Shown: positions 23,125 through 33,457, numbered from the stretch's first letter. The stretch is 64,000 nucleotides of DNA from Rhodococcus sp. 14-1411-2a (GCF_002259485.1 NZ_NPGA01000003.1:1-64000); one strand, 5' to 3'. Program-made: numbers and translations. The notes: generated by a model not told the origin, from the letters alone.

Positions 23125-26100
23125 ATGGCCAGGCAGAGTACGGGCACCGACGCAGCGGGCGAGCTGTCGGTGATGCAGAAGTTGTCGCGGCCGACCCGGG
23201 AATGGTTCACCGGCGCTTTTCCCGCTCCGACGTCCGCGCAGTTGGGCGCGTGGTCGTCCATCTCGAGTGGTTCGCACACCCTCGTGGTTGCTCCGACGGG
23301 CTCGGGCAAGACGCTCTCGGCCTTCCTGTGGGCCCTGGACGAGCTGGCGCAGCTGGGTGCGGACAGCACCCGCAAGACCAAAGTCCTCTACATCTCGCCG
23401 CTCAAGGCCCTTGCCGTCGACGTCGAGCGCAACCTGCGCGCTCCCCTCGTCGGCATCACCCAGACCGCCAAGCGCCTCGGCCTGAACCCACCGGAGATCT
23501 CGGTCGGTGTGCGATCCGGCGACACCAGCGCCGCCGACCGCAGGAACATGATCAAGACTCCGCCGGACATCCTGATCACCACCCCGGAGTCGCTGTTCCT
23601 CATGCTCACCTCGGCCGCGCGAGACATCCTCGCCGAGGTCGACACCGTCATCGTCGACGAGGTACACGCCGTCGCAGGCACCAAACGTGGCGCACACCTC
23701 GCGGTGTCTCTCGAACGGCTCGACGCGATGCTGGACAAGCCGGCTCAACGCATCGGCCTGTCCGCGACGGTGCGACCCCACGAGGAGGTCGGCCGATTCC
23801 TGGCCGGTGCCGCTCCCATCGAGATCGTCGCTCCGCCTGCACCGAAGACGTTCGATCTGACGGTCCAGGTGCCGGTCGAGGACATGACCGAACTGGGCGT
23901 CACCGACCCGAATGCGGACACCTCGGCCGCTCCCCCGGCGCAGGGATCCATCTGGCCCCACGTCGAGGAGAAGATGGTCGATCTCATCCTCGAGCACAAA
24001 TCGTGCATCGTCTTCGCCAATTCTCGACGGCTCGCAGAGCGGCTCACTGCGCGGCTCAACGAGGTGTACGCCGAACGGATCGGCGACGGCGTCGACACCG
24101 AGCACAAACCGCCCTCGCAGGTCGGCACTCCCAACGACGTGAACCACGGTGCCGATCCGTTGCTGGCCCGAGCCCACCACGGCAGTGTCAGCAAGGATCA
24201 GCGCGCGCTGATCGAAGACGATCTCAAGACCGGCAGGCTGCGCTGCGTCGTCGCCACCAGCAGCCTCGAACTCGGAATCGACATGGGCGCAGTCGATCTG
24301 GTCGTCCAGGTCGAAGCGCCACCATCGGTGGCGAGTGGATTGCAACGCGTCGGACGCGCAGGTCACCAGGTCGGCGAGATCTCCAAGGGCGTGTTGTTCC
24401 CCAAGCACCGGACCGACCTGATCCACTGCGCCGTCACCGTCGAACGCATGACGTCGGGCAAGATCGAGGCGTTGTTCGTTCCCGCCAATCCACTCGACGT
24501 GCTGGCGCAGCAGACGGTGGCGGCCTGCGCCCTCGAACCGATCGACGCCGAGGACTGGTTCGATTCCGTCCGTCGCACAGGCAGTTTCGCCACGCTGCCC
24601 CGTTCGGCATACGAGTCGACTCTCGACCTGCTCTCGGGTCGCTACCCCTCGGACGAGTTCGCGGAACTGCGGCCGCGGCTGGTGTGGGACCGCGACGCGA
24701 ACACTCTCACCGGCCGTCCCGGCTCGCAACGGCTGGCCGTCACCTCCGGTGGCACCATCCCCGACCGCGGCCTGTTCACCGTCTACATGGTGGGCGAAAA
24801 GCAGTCCAGGGTAGGCGAACTCGACGAGGAGATGGTCTACGAATCGCGAGTGGGTGACGTGTTCGCTCTCGGTGCCACCAGCTGGCGCATCGAGGAGATC
24901 ACCCACGATCGGGTGCTCGTCAGCCCGGCGTACGGCCAACCCGGCCGGCTCCCCTTCTGGCACGGCGACGGCCTGGGCCGGCCGGCCGAACTGGGCCAGG
25001 CCCTGGGCGAGTTCCTGCGCAGCACCACCGATCGCAGCAACTTGGCCGACCGGCTGAGCTCCGACGGTCTCGACGCCAACGCGGTCAACAACCTCATCGC
25101 ATTGCTCGACGAGCAACTCGAGGCCACCGGCCAGCTCCCCACCGACAAGACGATGATCGTCGAGCGGTTCCGCGACGAACTCGGTGACTGGCGGCTCGTG
25201 CTGCATTCCACCTACGGTCAGCAGGTGCACGCGCCGTGGGCACTCGCAGTCGGCGCGAGGCTGATCGAGCGATACGGCATCGACGCCGCGCCCACCGCAT
25301 CCGACGACGGCATCATCGTCCGGCTTCCGGACACCGACGACCAGCCGCCGGGCGCAGAACTGTTCGTCTTCGAGCGCGACGAGATCGCCGACATCGTCAC
25401 CGAGCAGGTCGGCGGGTCGGCTCTGTTCGCATCGAGATTTCGCGAATGTGCCGCTCGCGCGCTGCTTCTCCCCCGCCGCAACCCGGGCAAGCGAGCGCCG
25501 CTGTGGCAGCAGCGCCAGCGTTCGGCTCAGCTGCTCGACGTGGCACGCAAGTACCCGACGTTCCCGATCCTGCTCGAGACCGTCCGCGAGTGCCTCCAGG
25601 ACGTCTACGACCTCCCCGCCCTCGAGGACATCCTGGCCAGAATCGGCCGACGCCAGATAAGAATCGTCGACGTCGAGACGCCGTCACCGTCCCCGTTCGC
25701 CAACTCGCTGCTGTTCAACTACGTCGGCGCATTCATGTACGAGGGCGACAGCCCGTTGGCCGAACGCCGAGCCGCCGCACTGTCACTCGACTCGGCGCTC
25801 CTCGCCGAGCTGCTCGGACGCGTCGAACTGAGAGAGCTGCTCGACGACAGCGTCATCACCACCACCGAACTCGAGCTACAGCGCCTCCCCGAGGACCGCC
25901 ACGCCAAGGACATCGAAGGCGTCGCGGACCTGCTGCGACTGCTCGGTCCGCTGACCGTCGAGGAAGTCGGCCTTCGAACCGACGGCGACGAATACCCGCA
26001 GTGGCTCACCGAACTCGCCGACGCCAAGCGGGCGATGGAGGTCTCGTTCGCCGGCAAGAACTGGTGGACGGCGATCGAGGACGCCGCTCGGCTGCGCGAC

Positions 26101-27702
26101 GCACTGGGCGTCCCGCTCCCCATCGGAACTCCGTCCGCCTTCATCGAACCCGTCGACGACCCGCTGGTCGACCTGATCAGCCGGTACGCCCGAACCCACG
26201 GACCGTTCACCCTCGACGACGCGGCGGCGCGCTTCGGGGTGGGCACCGCCGTGGTACGCGACGTCCTGCGCAGACTCGCCGTCGACAAGCGCGTCGTCGA
26301 GGGCGAATTTCGGCCCGGAGCCACCGGCAGCGAATGGTGCGAGGCCGAGGTCCTGCGACGTTTGCGGCGCCGGTCGCTCGCTGCGGCCCGGCAGGAGATC
26401 GAACCCGTCTCCACCGCCACCCTCGGCCGCTTCCTGCCGGCGTGGCAGCACGTGGACAGCCGACGCCTGAGCGGAATCGACGGCGTCGCAACCGTCATCG
26501 AACAGCTTGCGGGCGTTCCTGTTCCGGCATCGGCCTGGGAATCACTCGTGCTCTCGTCGCGGGTGACGGACTACAGTCCGGCGATGCTCGACGAACTGAC
26601 CTCCACCGGAGAGGTGTTGTGGTCGGGACACGGCGCGATCTCCTCGAAGGACGGCTGGGTGAGCCTGCACATGGCCGACACCGCTCCGCTGACTCTCGTG
26701 CCCGCTGCCGAATCCGACCTGTCGGAGTTGCAGATTCGCATTCAGGACGCCGTTGCGGGCGGCGGCGCGTACTTCTTCCGCCAACTCTCCGACACCGTCG
26801 GCAGTACCGATGACACCGCACTTCAGGCCGCCCTGTGGGAGCTGGTGTGGGCGGGCCGTCTGAGCAACGACACATTCGCCCCGCTGCGCGCGCTGTTGAA
26901 CTCCACGACCACCCGCTCGGCCCCGAGCCATCGAGCACCGCGTCGCACACCGCGGTTGCGCTCGTACCGGCAGTTCGAGCGGCCGTCCCTGCCCACCCGC
27001 ACCGGACCTCCTACCGCGGGTGGACGATGGTCGAGGTTGCCCGAGCTCGAACCCGACCTGACCGTCCGCGCCCATGCGACCGCCGATGTACTGCTCGAAC
27101 GCTACGGCGTGGTGACCCGCGGCTCGGTGATGAACGAGGGCGTGCCCGGCGGATTCGCCACGATGTACAAGGTGCTCACCGGATTCGAGGATTCCGGTCG
27201 CTGCCGTCGCGGCTACTTCGTCGATTCCCTCGGCGGAGCGCAGTTCTCCACCTCCGATGTGGTGGACCGGTTGCGCAGCTACGACGAACCGAAGAAGAAC
27301 GCCACCGCCGTCGTGCTCGCGTCGTGCGATCCGGCCAACCCCTACGGCGGAGCACTGCCCTGGCCGAAAGCAGGCATCGGCGAGGCCGGTGTCGGAGACA
27401 AGCCGGACGAGACGACGAAGCATCGGCCGGGTCGCAAGGCCGGTGCACTGGTGGTCCTCGTCCGGGGCGAGTTGACGATGTTCGTCGAACGCGGCGGAAA
27501 GTCGGTGCTGACGTTCGGTGAGAACACCGAGGACATCGGCGCTGCAGCAACCGCATTGGCGGCCACCGTTCGCCGCGGCGGAGTCGACAAGCTACTCGTC
27601 GAGCGGATCAACGGTCACGATATTCACGGCACCGACTTCGCCAAGACCCTGACCGAGGCCGGTTTCTCGGCGACGCCACGCGGCCTTCGTCTGCGTCGCT
27701 GA
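23125..27702 (+). CDS. lhr: Lhr-type large superfamily 2 helicase
   Basis: 1525 residues, the usual size. N-terminal RecA domain with Walker A APTGSGKT (56-63), Walker B/DEVH at 178-181 and SATVRP (motif III); RecA2 carries the QRVGRAGHQ motif VI. A winged helix and the long Lhr-core C-terminal half follow, including the DUF/AlkZ-like HTH region. Lhr is an ATP-dependent 3'-5' DNA/DNA:RNA translocase of the mycobacterial DNA damage response. The adjoining Nei glycosylase gene (38-base gap) supports a repair role, and the lhr-nei order matches M. tuberculosis Rv3296-Rv3297. Confidence 0.95.
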   Translation: MARQSTGTDAAGELSVMQKLSRPTREWFTGAFPAPTSAQLGAWSSISSGSHTLVVAPTGSGKTLSAFLWALDELAQLGADSTRKTKVLYISPLKALAVDVERNLRAPLVGITQTAKRLGLNPPEISVGVRSGDTSAADRRNMIKTPPDILITTPESLFLMLTSAARDILAEVDTVIVDEVHAVAGTKRGAHLAVSLERLDAMLDKPAQRIGLSATVRPHEEVGRFLAGAAPIEIVAPPAPKTFDLTVQVPVEDMTELGVTDPNADTSAAPPAQGSIWPHVEEKMVDLILEHKSCIVFANSRRLAERLTARLNEVYAERIGDGVDTEHKPPSQVGTPNDVNHGADPLLARAHHGSVSKDQRALIEDDLKTGRLRCVVATSSLELGIDMGAVDLVVQVEAPPSVASGLQRVGRAGHQVGEISKGVLFPKHRTDLIHCAVTVERMTSGKIEALFVPANPLDVLAQQTVAACALEPIDAEDWFDSVRRTGSFATLPRSAYESTLDLLSGRYPSDEFAELRPRLVWDRDANTLTGRPGSQRLAVTSGGTIPDRGLFTVYMVGEKQSRVGELDEEMVYESRVGDVFALGATSWRIEEITHDRVLVSPAYGQPGRLPFWHGDGLGRPAELGQALGEFLRSTTDRSNLADRLSSDGLDANAVNNLIALLDEQLEATGQLPTDKTMIVERFRDELGDWRLVLHSTYGQQVHAPWALAVGARLIERYGIDAAPTASDDGIIVRLPDTDDQPPGAELFVFERDEIADIVTEQVGGSALFASRFRECAARALLLPRRNPGKRAPLWQQRQRSAQLLDVARKYPTFPILLETVRECLQDVYDLPALEDILARIGRRQIRIVDVETPSPSPFANSLLFNYVGAFMYEGDSPLAERRAAALSLDSALLAELLGRVELRELLDDSVITTTELELQRLPEDRHAKDIEGVADLLRLLGPLTVEEVGLRTDGDEYPQWLTELADAKRAMEVSFAGKNWWTAIEDAARLRDALGVPLPIGTPSAFIEPVDDPLVDLISRYARTHGPFTLDDAAARFGVGTAVVRDVLRRLAVDKRVVEGEFRPGATGSEWCEAEVLRRLRRRSLAAARQEIEPVSTATLGRFLPAWQHVDSRRLSGIDGVATVIEQLAGVPVPASAWESLVLSSRVTDYSPAMLDELTSTGEVLWSGHGAISSKDGWVSLHMADTAPLTLVPAAESDLSELQIRIQDAVAGGGAYFFRQLSDTVGSTDDTALQAALWELVWAGRLSNDTFAPLRALLNSTTTRSAPSHRAPRRTPRLRSYRQFERPSLPTRTGPPTAGGRWSRLPELEPDLTVRAHATADVLLERYGVVTRGSVMNEGVPGGFATMYKVLTGFEDSGRCRRGYFVDSLGGAQFSTSDVVDRLRSYDEPKKNATAVVLASCDPANPYGGALPWPKAGIGEAGVGDKPDETTKHRPGRKAGALVVLVRGELTMFVERGGKSVLTFGENTEDIGAAATALAATVRRGGVDKLLVERINGHDIHGTDFAKTLTEAGFSATPRGLRLRR

Positions 27703-27740
27703 AGCACCGCAACACTCCCCAGGAACGAGAAAGGACACCG

Positions 27741-28514
27741 ATGCCCGAGGGCGATACCGTCTGGCGCGCTGCGAACACTCTGCGGGCAGCGCTGGAAGGC
27801 CAGCGACTGACGACCTGCGACATTCGCGTACCCCGTTACGCCACAGTCGACTTCACCGGAGAGACCGTCGATTCCGTCGCCTCACGCGGTAAGCACCTGC
27901 TGATCAGAGTCGGCGGCTACGTCATTCATTCGCATCTGAAGATGGAGGGCACCTGGCACGTCTACGCACCCGGCGCTCGCTGGCGTCGCCCCGCGTTCCA
28001 GGCACGCATCATCTTGAACACCGCCGACGCGCAGGCCATCGGGTTCGAACTCGGAGTGCTCGACATCGTCGAGGACGAGGACGAGGTTGTCGGCTATCTC
28101 GGACCGGATCTACTGGGTCCCGACTGGGACCCGAAAACCGCTTTGACCAATCTGGAGTCGGATCCGGCTCGTCCCGTCGGACTCGCTCTCCTCGATCAGC
28201 GCAACATCGCAGGGCTCGGCAACGTCTATCGAAACGAGATCTGCTTCCTGCGTGGCATAGACCCGCGTACACCGGTCGGCGACGCCGGTGACCTGAAGAA
28301 GACGATCGACCTGTCCTATCGATTGATCATGGCCAACAAGGATCGAAACCAACGCGTCACTACCGGGGATCGACGCCCGGGCCGACACTTCTGGGTGTAC
28401 GGCCGGGAGAACAAGCCATGCCGACGCTGCGGAACCACCATCGAATTCGGCCTGATCGGAGACAATCCACTCGAGGAACGGCAGATCTACCACTGCCCGC
28501 ACTGCCAGAACTGA
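27741..28514 (+). CDS. nei2: Fpg/Nei-family DNA glycosylase (Nei2-like)
   Basis: 257 residues. The catalytic N-terminus is PEGDTVWRA: Pro2 nucleophile after removal of Met and Glu3. Lys51 in SRGKHLLI corresponds to the beta-turn lysine, the H2TH helices lie at about 140-200 (QRNIAGLGNVYRNEICF), and a C-terminal zinc finger is formed by the cysteine pairs CRRC and CPHC. PEGD rather than PELP marks the Nei rather than the Fpg branch. It removes oxidised pyrimidines and cleaves the abasic site. An AAAGGA lies 8 bases upstream; transcribed with lhr. Confidence 0.92.
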   Translation: MPEGDTVWRAANTLRAALEGQRLTTCDIRVPRYATVDFTGETVDSVASRGKHLLIRVGGYVIHSHLKMEGTWHVYAPGARWRRPAFQARIILNTADAQAIGFELGVLDIVEDEDEVVGYLGPDLLGPDWDPKTALTNLESDPARPVGLALLDQRNIAGLGNVYRNEICFLRGIDPRTPVGDAGDLKKTIDLSYRLIMANKDRNQRVTTGDRRPGRHFWVYGRENKPCRRCGTTIEFGLIGDNPLEERQIYHCPHCQN

Positions 28515-28622
28515 GGTCTGGCGAGATCGTCCGGTCCGTGGTGTCCTTTTCGACGAACCTCGTTCGTCCTTCGTGTGTAGGTCGACGAACGGCGCCGACC
28601 ACGACGATTCCAAGGAGACCTC

Positions 28623-28973
28623 ATGACCACGTACGCAGCCATCGTCTACACCCATGACGCCGACTGGACCTCGCCCGAGGTCGCGGACGAGATGGCCGAA
28701 TACGGTGCATTCAGTGCCGCGGCCGGACCCGCGATCATCGGCGGAGCGGTCCTTCACCCCACCTCGACCGCCACCACCGTGCGCGTGTCGGGCGGGAAGG
28801 GAGGTGACGTCCTGACAACGGACGGTCCGTTCGCCGAAGCAAAAGAGGTACTCGCGGGGTTCTTCCTCCTCGAGGCACAGGACCTCGATGCCGCGATCGC
28901 ACTGGCCGCACAGATCCCAGCGGCATGGAACGGAGCAATCGAAGTACGGCCGATCATCCCGATGGCTCAGTGA
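28623..28973 (+). CDS. YCII-related (DGPF) domain protein
   Basis: 116 residues with a strong AAGGAG Shine-Dalgarno. The YCII/DGPF signature TTDGPFAEAKEVLAGFFLLEA lies at about residues 62-82. DGPF proteins are small ferredoxin-fold dimers that are genetically linked to ECF42 sigma factors, as here where the stop codon overlaps the GTG of the sigma gene. Their biochemical role is not settled; the pairing suggests a signalling or sensing partner. Confidence 0.85.
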   Translation: MTTYAAIVYTHDADWTSPEVADEMAEYGAFSAAAGPAIIGGAVLHPTSTATTVRVSGGKGGDVLTTDGPFAEAKEVLAGFFLLEAQDLDAAIALAAQIPAAWNGAIEVRPIIPMAQ

Positions 28974-30226
28974 GCACACCGGCCGAGCACCTGGCGGCCG
29001 TGGTCCGTGACGAGGGTCGCCGAGTGCTGGCGACCCTCGTGCGCACCACCGGCAGCCTTGCCGTCGCCGAGGACGCAGTCTCCGAGGCTGTGGTGACCGC
29101 ACTCGCTCACTGGCCTCGATCGGGTGTCCCCGACAATCCGCGCGCCTGGCTCACGACCGTAGCTCGAAACAAGGCACTCGACATCATCAGACGCGAGGCC
29201 GGGCGCACCACGAAGGAACGAGAGGCGGCGGATCTCGCCGTGCTGAAGCAGAATTGGAGCGAGAGCGACGAGTCCGCGATCGCCGACGATCTGTTGCGGT
29301 TGGTCTTCACCTGCTGTCATCCGACGCTCTCCGTCGACGCCCAGGTGGCACTGAGCCTGCGCACGCTCTGCGGGCTCGCCACGTCCGACATCGCCCGATT
29401 GATGCTCGTGCCCGAGGCCACCATGGCCAAACGCCTCACACGCGCGAAGAAGAAGATCGCAGCTGCCAACATTCCGTATCGAGTACCGGATTCGGCAGAG
29501 TTACCGCAACGACTCGACGCTGTGGCCACCACGGTGTATCTGATGTTCACCGCCGGCCATCTCGGGGGCGAGACGCTGGTGCGGCCGCAGCTGTGCGACG
29601 AGGCACTTCGGTTGGCCCGCTTGCTGATCGACCTGATGCCGGACGAGCCGTCACTCCAGGGGCTTCTGGCCCTCATGCTGTTCACGGACTCGCGCCGGGC
29701 GACCAGGACCGATGAATCGGGCGGCCTCGCCAGGCTGGAGGATCAGGACAGATCTCGGTGGAATCGAGAGGCTATCGAGGAGGGTGCTCGGTTGATGGAC
29801 AGTGCACTGCGTCGCAACGACTCTCGGCCCAGCCGCTACACCATCCAGGCAGCCATCGCAGCATGTCACTCCACTGCAGCGACCTACGCCGACACCGATT
29901 GGTCACGAATCGTCATGTTGTACGACGCGCTCGTGGTTGTGGAGAACACCCCGATCGTGGCACTGAACCGCGGTGTCGCCGTAGGGGAAAGCCAGGGTCC
30001 TGCCGCCGGGCTCGACGCACTCGACGCCATCGATTCTCTCGGCAGCCACTACCTGTGGCATGCCTGTCGAGCTGTGATGCTCGATCGCCTGGACCGCATG
30101 AAAGAGGCCGAGAACGCACGAACGGCTGCGCTTGCTCTCGACCCGTCGCCGGTCGAGAGAGCGTATCTCCGGGCGCAGCTCGCGCCGTCCTCGCGCCCTG
30201 TCGAGCAAAGACGGGATGAAACCTGA
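28970..30226 (+). CDS. RNA polymerase ECF sigma factor, ECF42 type with C-terminal TPR-like domain
   Basis: 418 residues from GTG overlapping the preceding stop. Sigma region 2 (DEGRRVLATLVRTTGSLAVAEDAVSEAVVTALAHWP, AWLTTVARNKALDIIRRE) and region 4 (LRTLCGLATSDIARLMLVPEATMAKRLTRAKKKI) occupy the first 185 residues. A long C-terminal helical domain typical of ECF42 (DUF6596/TPR: TAGHLGGETLVRPQLCDEALRLARLL, LNRGVAVGESQGPAAGL) replaces an anti-sigma factor and is thought to control activity. No anti-sigma gene adjoins, in line with the group. The main target promoter in other bacteria is its own DGPF operon. Confidence 0.9.
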   Translation: MSTPAEHLAAVVRDEGRRVLATLVRTTGSLAVAEDAVSEAVVTALAHWPRSGVPDNPRAWLTTVARNKALDIIRREAGRTTKEREAADLAVLKQNWSESDESAIADDLLRLVFTCCHPTLSVDAQVALSLRTLCGLATSDIARLMLVPEATMAKRLTRAKKKIAAANIPYRVPDSAELPQRLDAVATTVYLMFTAGHLGGETLVRPQLCDEALRLARLLIDLMPDEPSLQGLLALMLFTDSRRATRTDESGGLARLEDQDRSRWNREAIEEGARLMDSALRRNDSRPSRYTIQAAIAACHSTAATYADTDWSRIVMLYDALVVVENTPIVALNRGVAVGESQGPAAGLDALDAIDSLGSHYLWHACRAVMLDRLDRMKEAENARTAALALDPSPVERAYLRAQLAPSSRPVEQRRDET

Positions 30227-30276
30227 AAGCTCCCTGTCAGGTGCGGCCAAGCCTGTTCACAGCTTCGCCGATCACC

Positions 30277-30378
30277 ATGGATCGTATGTTGACACTTGCG
30301 ATACTCACCCTGCTGATCATGGCCGTGTCCGGCGCGACAGCTGCTCGCGCACCCCGGACGCTGGTTCGACTGCGCTAG
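30277..30378 (+). CDS. Possible small hydrophobic peptide, 33 codons
   Basis: A short frame, MDRMLTLAILTLLIMAVSG... ending VRLR, with a hydrophobic stretch of about 17 residues followed by an alanine-rich AAxA-like motif, looking like a signal peptide or single-span membrane peptide. It ends 3 bases inside the 3' end of the opposite-strand glpD. There is no strong ribosome binding site upstream (CCGATCACC). It may be a real small membrane protein or chance. Confidence 0.25.
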   Translation: MDRMLTLAILTLLIMAVSGATAARAPRTLVRLR

Positions 30379-32105
30379 ATCGTGCGAACGGGTTCGAGGA
30401 TTTCCTGGCGGGCCTCGGGAGCGACGACTCGCAGAGCGTCCGCCGAGGCGTCGTCGGGCTGGCGCTGTGACTCGATCTCGGCTTCCACCCGGGCGCGGTA
30501 GGTCTCGACCTCACGGTCCACCGTGGCCTCGTCCCAACCCAGGACAGGTGCGATCAACGCCGCAACCTGACCCGCACAGTTCATCCCGCGATGGGAGTAC
30601 TCGATGGAAATCCTGGTACGACGCGACAGCACGTCCTCGAGATGCAGTGCGCCCTCGGCTGCTGCGGCGTACACCACCTCCACCTGAAGGTAGGCCGGCG
30701 CATCGGTGAGTGGTTGCAGCAGTTCGGGTTTGCCGTCGGCCATCGCCAGCACCTCGTCGATCAACGAACCGTACCGATCGAGCAGATGCGTCACCCGATG
30801 TGGATGCAGCTTGTACATCTCACCCAGATGCGGTGCCTGATTGACCAGGGCGAAGTACCCGTCGGCACCGACGAGGGGCACCTTCTCGGTGATCGAGGAC
30901 GCCACCCGCACCGGGATGTCCTCGGCCGCCAGATCGACGGCGTCCTCGGCCATCACTCGGTAGGTCGTGTACTTGCCGCCGGCGATGGCGATGAGTCCCG
31001 GGGCCACCCGAGCGACCGCGTGCTCGCGAGAGAGCTTGGAGGTCTCGTCGCTCTCGCCTGCCAGCAGTGGCCGCAGGCCCGCGTACACACCGTCGATGTC
31101 CGCGTGGGTGAGCGGCGTGACGAGCACGCCGTTGACCTCGCCCAGGATGTAGTCGATGTCGGCTTTGGTGGCGGCCGGGTGTGCCAGATCGAGATTCCAG
31201 TCGGTGTCGGTGGTACCGATGATCCAGTGCGCACCCCACGGAATGATGAACAGCACCGACTTCTCGGTGCGCAGAATGATCGCGGCCTCGCTGACGATTC
31301 GATCCCGCGGCACCACGATGTGCACGCCCTTCGAGGCGCGTACGCGGAAGCGTCCGCGCATGTTGGACAGCGACTGAATCTCGTCGGTCCACACGCCGGT
31401 GGCGTTGATCACCACGTGTGCCCGCACCTCGGTGGTGGCACCGGTCTCCGAATCACGCACGCGCACACCGGAAACCCGGTCGGCCTCACGCAGGAAGCCG
31501 ACGACCTGGGTGGAGGTCCGCACCACTGCGCCGTAATGAGCGGCCGTCCTGGCGACGGTCATGGTGTGCCGGGCGTCGTCGACGACGGTGTCGTAGTACC
31601 TGATCCCGCCGATCAACGACTTGCGTTTGATCCCGGGCGACATCCGCAGCGCACCGGATCGAGTCAGGTGCTTCTGCTGCGGCACCGATTTGGCCCCACC
31701 CATCCGGTCGTACAGAAAAATACCCGCGGCGATGTACGGACGCTCCCACAACCGGTGAGTGAGCGGGAAGAGGAACTTCAGCGGCTTGACCAAGTGCGGT
31801 GCGAGCGTGGACAGGGAAAGTTCGCGTTCGTGCAGGGCCTCACGCACCAGTCCGAACTCGAGCTGCTCGAGGTATCGAAGCCCGCCGTGGAACATCTTGG
31901 ACGAGCGAGACGACGTTCCCGACGCGTAATCCCGCGCCTCGACCAGCGCCACCTTCAGTCCGCGCGTCGCCGCGTCGAGGGCTGCACCGGAGCCGACGAC
32001 GCCACCGCCGATCACCACCACGTCGAACTGCTCGGTTCCGAGCTGGTCCCACGCCTCCACCCGCTGGTCGGGTCCGAGGAACTTCGTATTCGATCGGTTG
32101 CTCAT
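30375..32105 (-). CDS. glpD: FAD-dependent glycerol-3-phosphate dehydrogenase
   Basis: 576 residues. The FAD dinucleotide-binding motif VVVIGGGVVGSGAALDAATRGL is at about 29-50, the GlpD signature SSKMFHGGLRYLE follows, and the C-terminal DAO_C domain includes EYSHRGMNCAGQVAAL. It oxidises sn-glycerol-3-phosphate to dihydroxyacetone phosphate at the membrane, feeding quinones. It corresponds to GlpD2 (Rv3302c), also upstream of lpdA-type genes in M. tuberculosis. GGGAG precedes the ATG. Confidence 0.93.
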   Translation of the reverse strand: MSNRSNTKFLGPDQRVEAWDQLGTEQFDVVVIGGGVVGSGAALDAATRGLKVALVEARDYASGTSSRSSKMFHGGLRYLEQLEFGLVREALHERELSLSTLAPHLVKPLKFLFPLTHRLWERPYIAAGIFLYDRMGGAKSVPQQKHLTRSGALRMSPGIKRKSLIGGIRYYDTVVDDARHTMTVARTAAHYGAVVRTSTQVVGFLREADRVSGVRVRDSETGATTEVRAHVVINATGVWTDEIQSLSNMRGRFRVRASKGVHIVVPRDRIVSEAAIILRTEKSVLFIIPWGAHWIIGTTDTDWNLDLAHPAATKADIDYILGEVNGVLVTPLTHADIDGVYAGLRPLLAGESDETSKLSREHAVARVAPGLIAIAGGKYTTYRVMAEDAVDLAAEDIPVRVASSITEKVPLVGADGYFALVNQAPHLGEMYKLHPHRVTHLLDRYGSLIDEVLAMADGKPELLQPLTDAPAYLQVEVVYAAAAEGALHLEDVLSRRTRISIEYSHRGMNCAGQVAALIAPVLGWDEATVDREVETYRARVEAEIESQRQPDDASADALRVVAPEARQEILEPVRTI

Positions 32106-32236
32106 CTCGAACGCTCCCTCTCCATCGAAAATCCCCGCATTGCTTGCACGTCAGGCTACCGCCCCAGGTCCTCGAGGCGCAGAACCTGCCGTGGTCGAAA
32201 CAGTCCGGTCGAAGCAGTCGGGTCGGGGCAATCGGG

Positions 32237-33457
32237 TCAGCGCACTCGCATCGACGCCGAGTGCGCGGCACCCAATCGTCGCACTGCCTCTGCCAGCACG
32301 GCCGGGGTCGATCCGGCGAAGCTCAACCGCAGCGAGTGACGGTACTGCGCATCCGAAGCAAACGCCGTGCCCGGCACGAAGGCAACTCCGTGATCGAGCG
32401 CCGCGTCGAGCAACTCACCGGTGTCGGTTCCGTCCCGGAAGGTGGCCCAGGCGAACATGCCACCCTCGGGGCGCGAGACGGTGAGCCGATCACCGAACTC
32501 GGCGACGAGAGCATTCGTCGATGCCGTTGCGCGAGAGCCGTACTCGCGCCGCAGAACGACCAAATGCGCATCGAGCCACGCGGTGTCGGCGAGCATCTCC
32601 GCTGCCATCAGCTGCGTCAACGAGGATCCACACAGATCCGCGCCCTGCTTGAGCAGTTCCACCGCCGCACAGATGCTGGGCGGGGCGACGAACCAGCCGA
32701 CACGGAGCGTCGGAGCGAGGATCTTCGACGCACTGGAGAGTCGAATGACGCGATCGCTGTGACACGCGATCGGCAGCGGCGGAGCGCAGATATCGGATTC
32801 CGTTGTGTCGAAACATATCTCACCGTACGGGTCGTCCTCGATGACCCAGAACCCGTAACGATCCGCGAGCGCCGCGAGGTGGCGTCGACGCTGCTCGCTC
32901 ATCGTGACTCCCCGCGGATTGTGGAAGTTCGCGACGGTGTGGACCACCGCGGGACGCAGCCCCGCCGCCAGTCTGCGTTCGAGTTCGTCGGTGTCCATTC
33001 CGGTCTCGGTGATGGGAATGGACTCGATGCGCGCTTCGGCGATCGAGAACACCTGCAGCGCACCGGTGTACGCGGGCTCGTCGACCACGACGACAGCACC
33101 GGGGTCGATCAGAGCCTGCGCGAGCAACGTCAGGGCCTGTTGCGAACCGTGCGTCACGATGACGGACTCGACCGGAACGGGCATTCCCCCGCGCGTGAGC
33201 GATTCCCTGGCTGCAACGACGCTACGCAGAGTGCGGTGGCCGGATGTCTCGCAGTACTGCACCGCGTCGGGGCGACGAAGCGCAGCCTCGGCTGCTGCGG
33301 CGATGCGGTCGATCGGTATCAGATCGGTGGCCGGTAGACCTCCGGCGAGGCTGATCACATCGTCGCGTGCAGTCAGAGCGAGGAGGTCACGGATGGCCGA
33401 GCTGGTGAGCGAGCCGGTGCGGGCGGCCAGGCCGGCGGGACGGTACGTGGTGGACAT
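32237..33457 (-). CDS. PLP-dependent aminotransferase (class I, 2-aminoadipate/LysN-like)
   Basis: 406 residues starting MSTTYRPAGLAART (ATG at 33457 with GGAGC upstream). Residues conserved in fold-type I aminotransferases are N in VANFHNPRG, D-x-Y in EDDPYGE, the Schiff-base lysine in RLSSASKILAPTLRVGW, and the terminal arginine of SLRLSFAG. Proteins of this group (MocR-like aminotransferase domain without the HTH) are multisubstrate enzymes for aromatic amino acids or 2-aminoadipate. Lies between glpD and lpdA, an extra gene relative to the M. tuberculosis order. Substrate not determined. Confidence 0.85.
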   Translation of the reverse strand: MSTTYRPAGLAARTGSLTSSAIRDLLALTARDDVISLAGGLPATDLIPIDRIAAAAEAALRRPDAVQYCETSGHRTLRSVVAARESLTRGGMPVPVESVIVTHGSQQALTLLAQALIDPGAVVVVDEPAYTGALQVFSIAEARIESIPITETGMDTDELERRLAAGLRPAVVHTVANFHNPRGVTMSEQRRRHLAALADRYGFWVIEDDPYGEICFDTTESDICAPPLPIACHSDRVIRLSSASKILAPTLRVGWFVAPPSICAAVELLKQGADLCGSSLTQLMAAEMLADTAWLDAHLVVLRREYGSRATASTNALVAEFGDRLTVSRPEGGMFAWATFRDGTDTGELLDAALDHGVAFVPGTAFASDAQYRHSLRLSFAGSTPAVLAEAVRRLGAAHSASMRVR

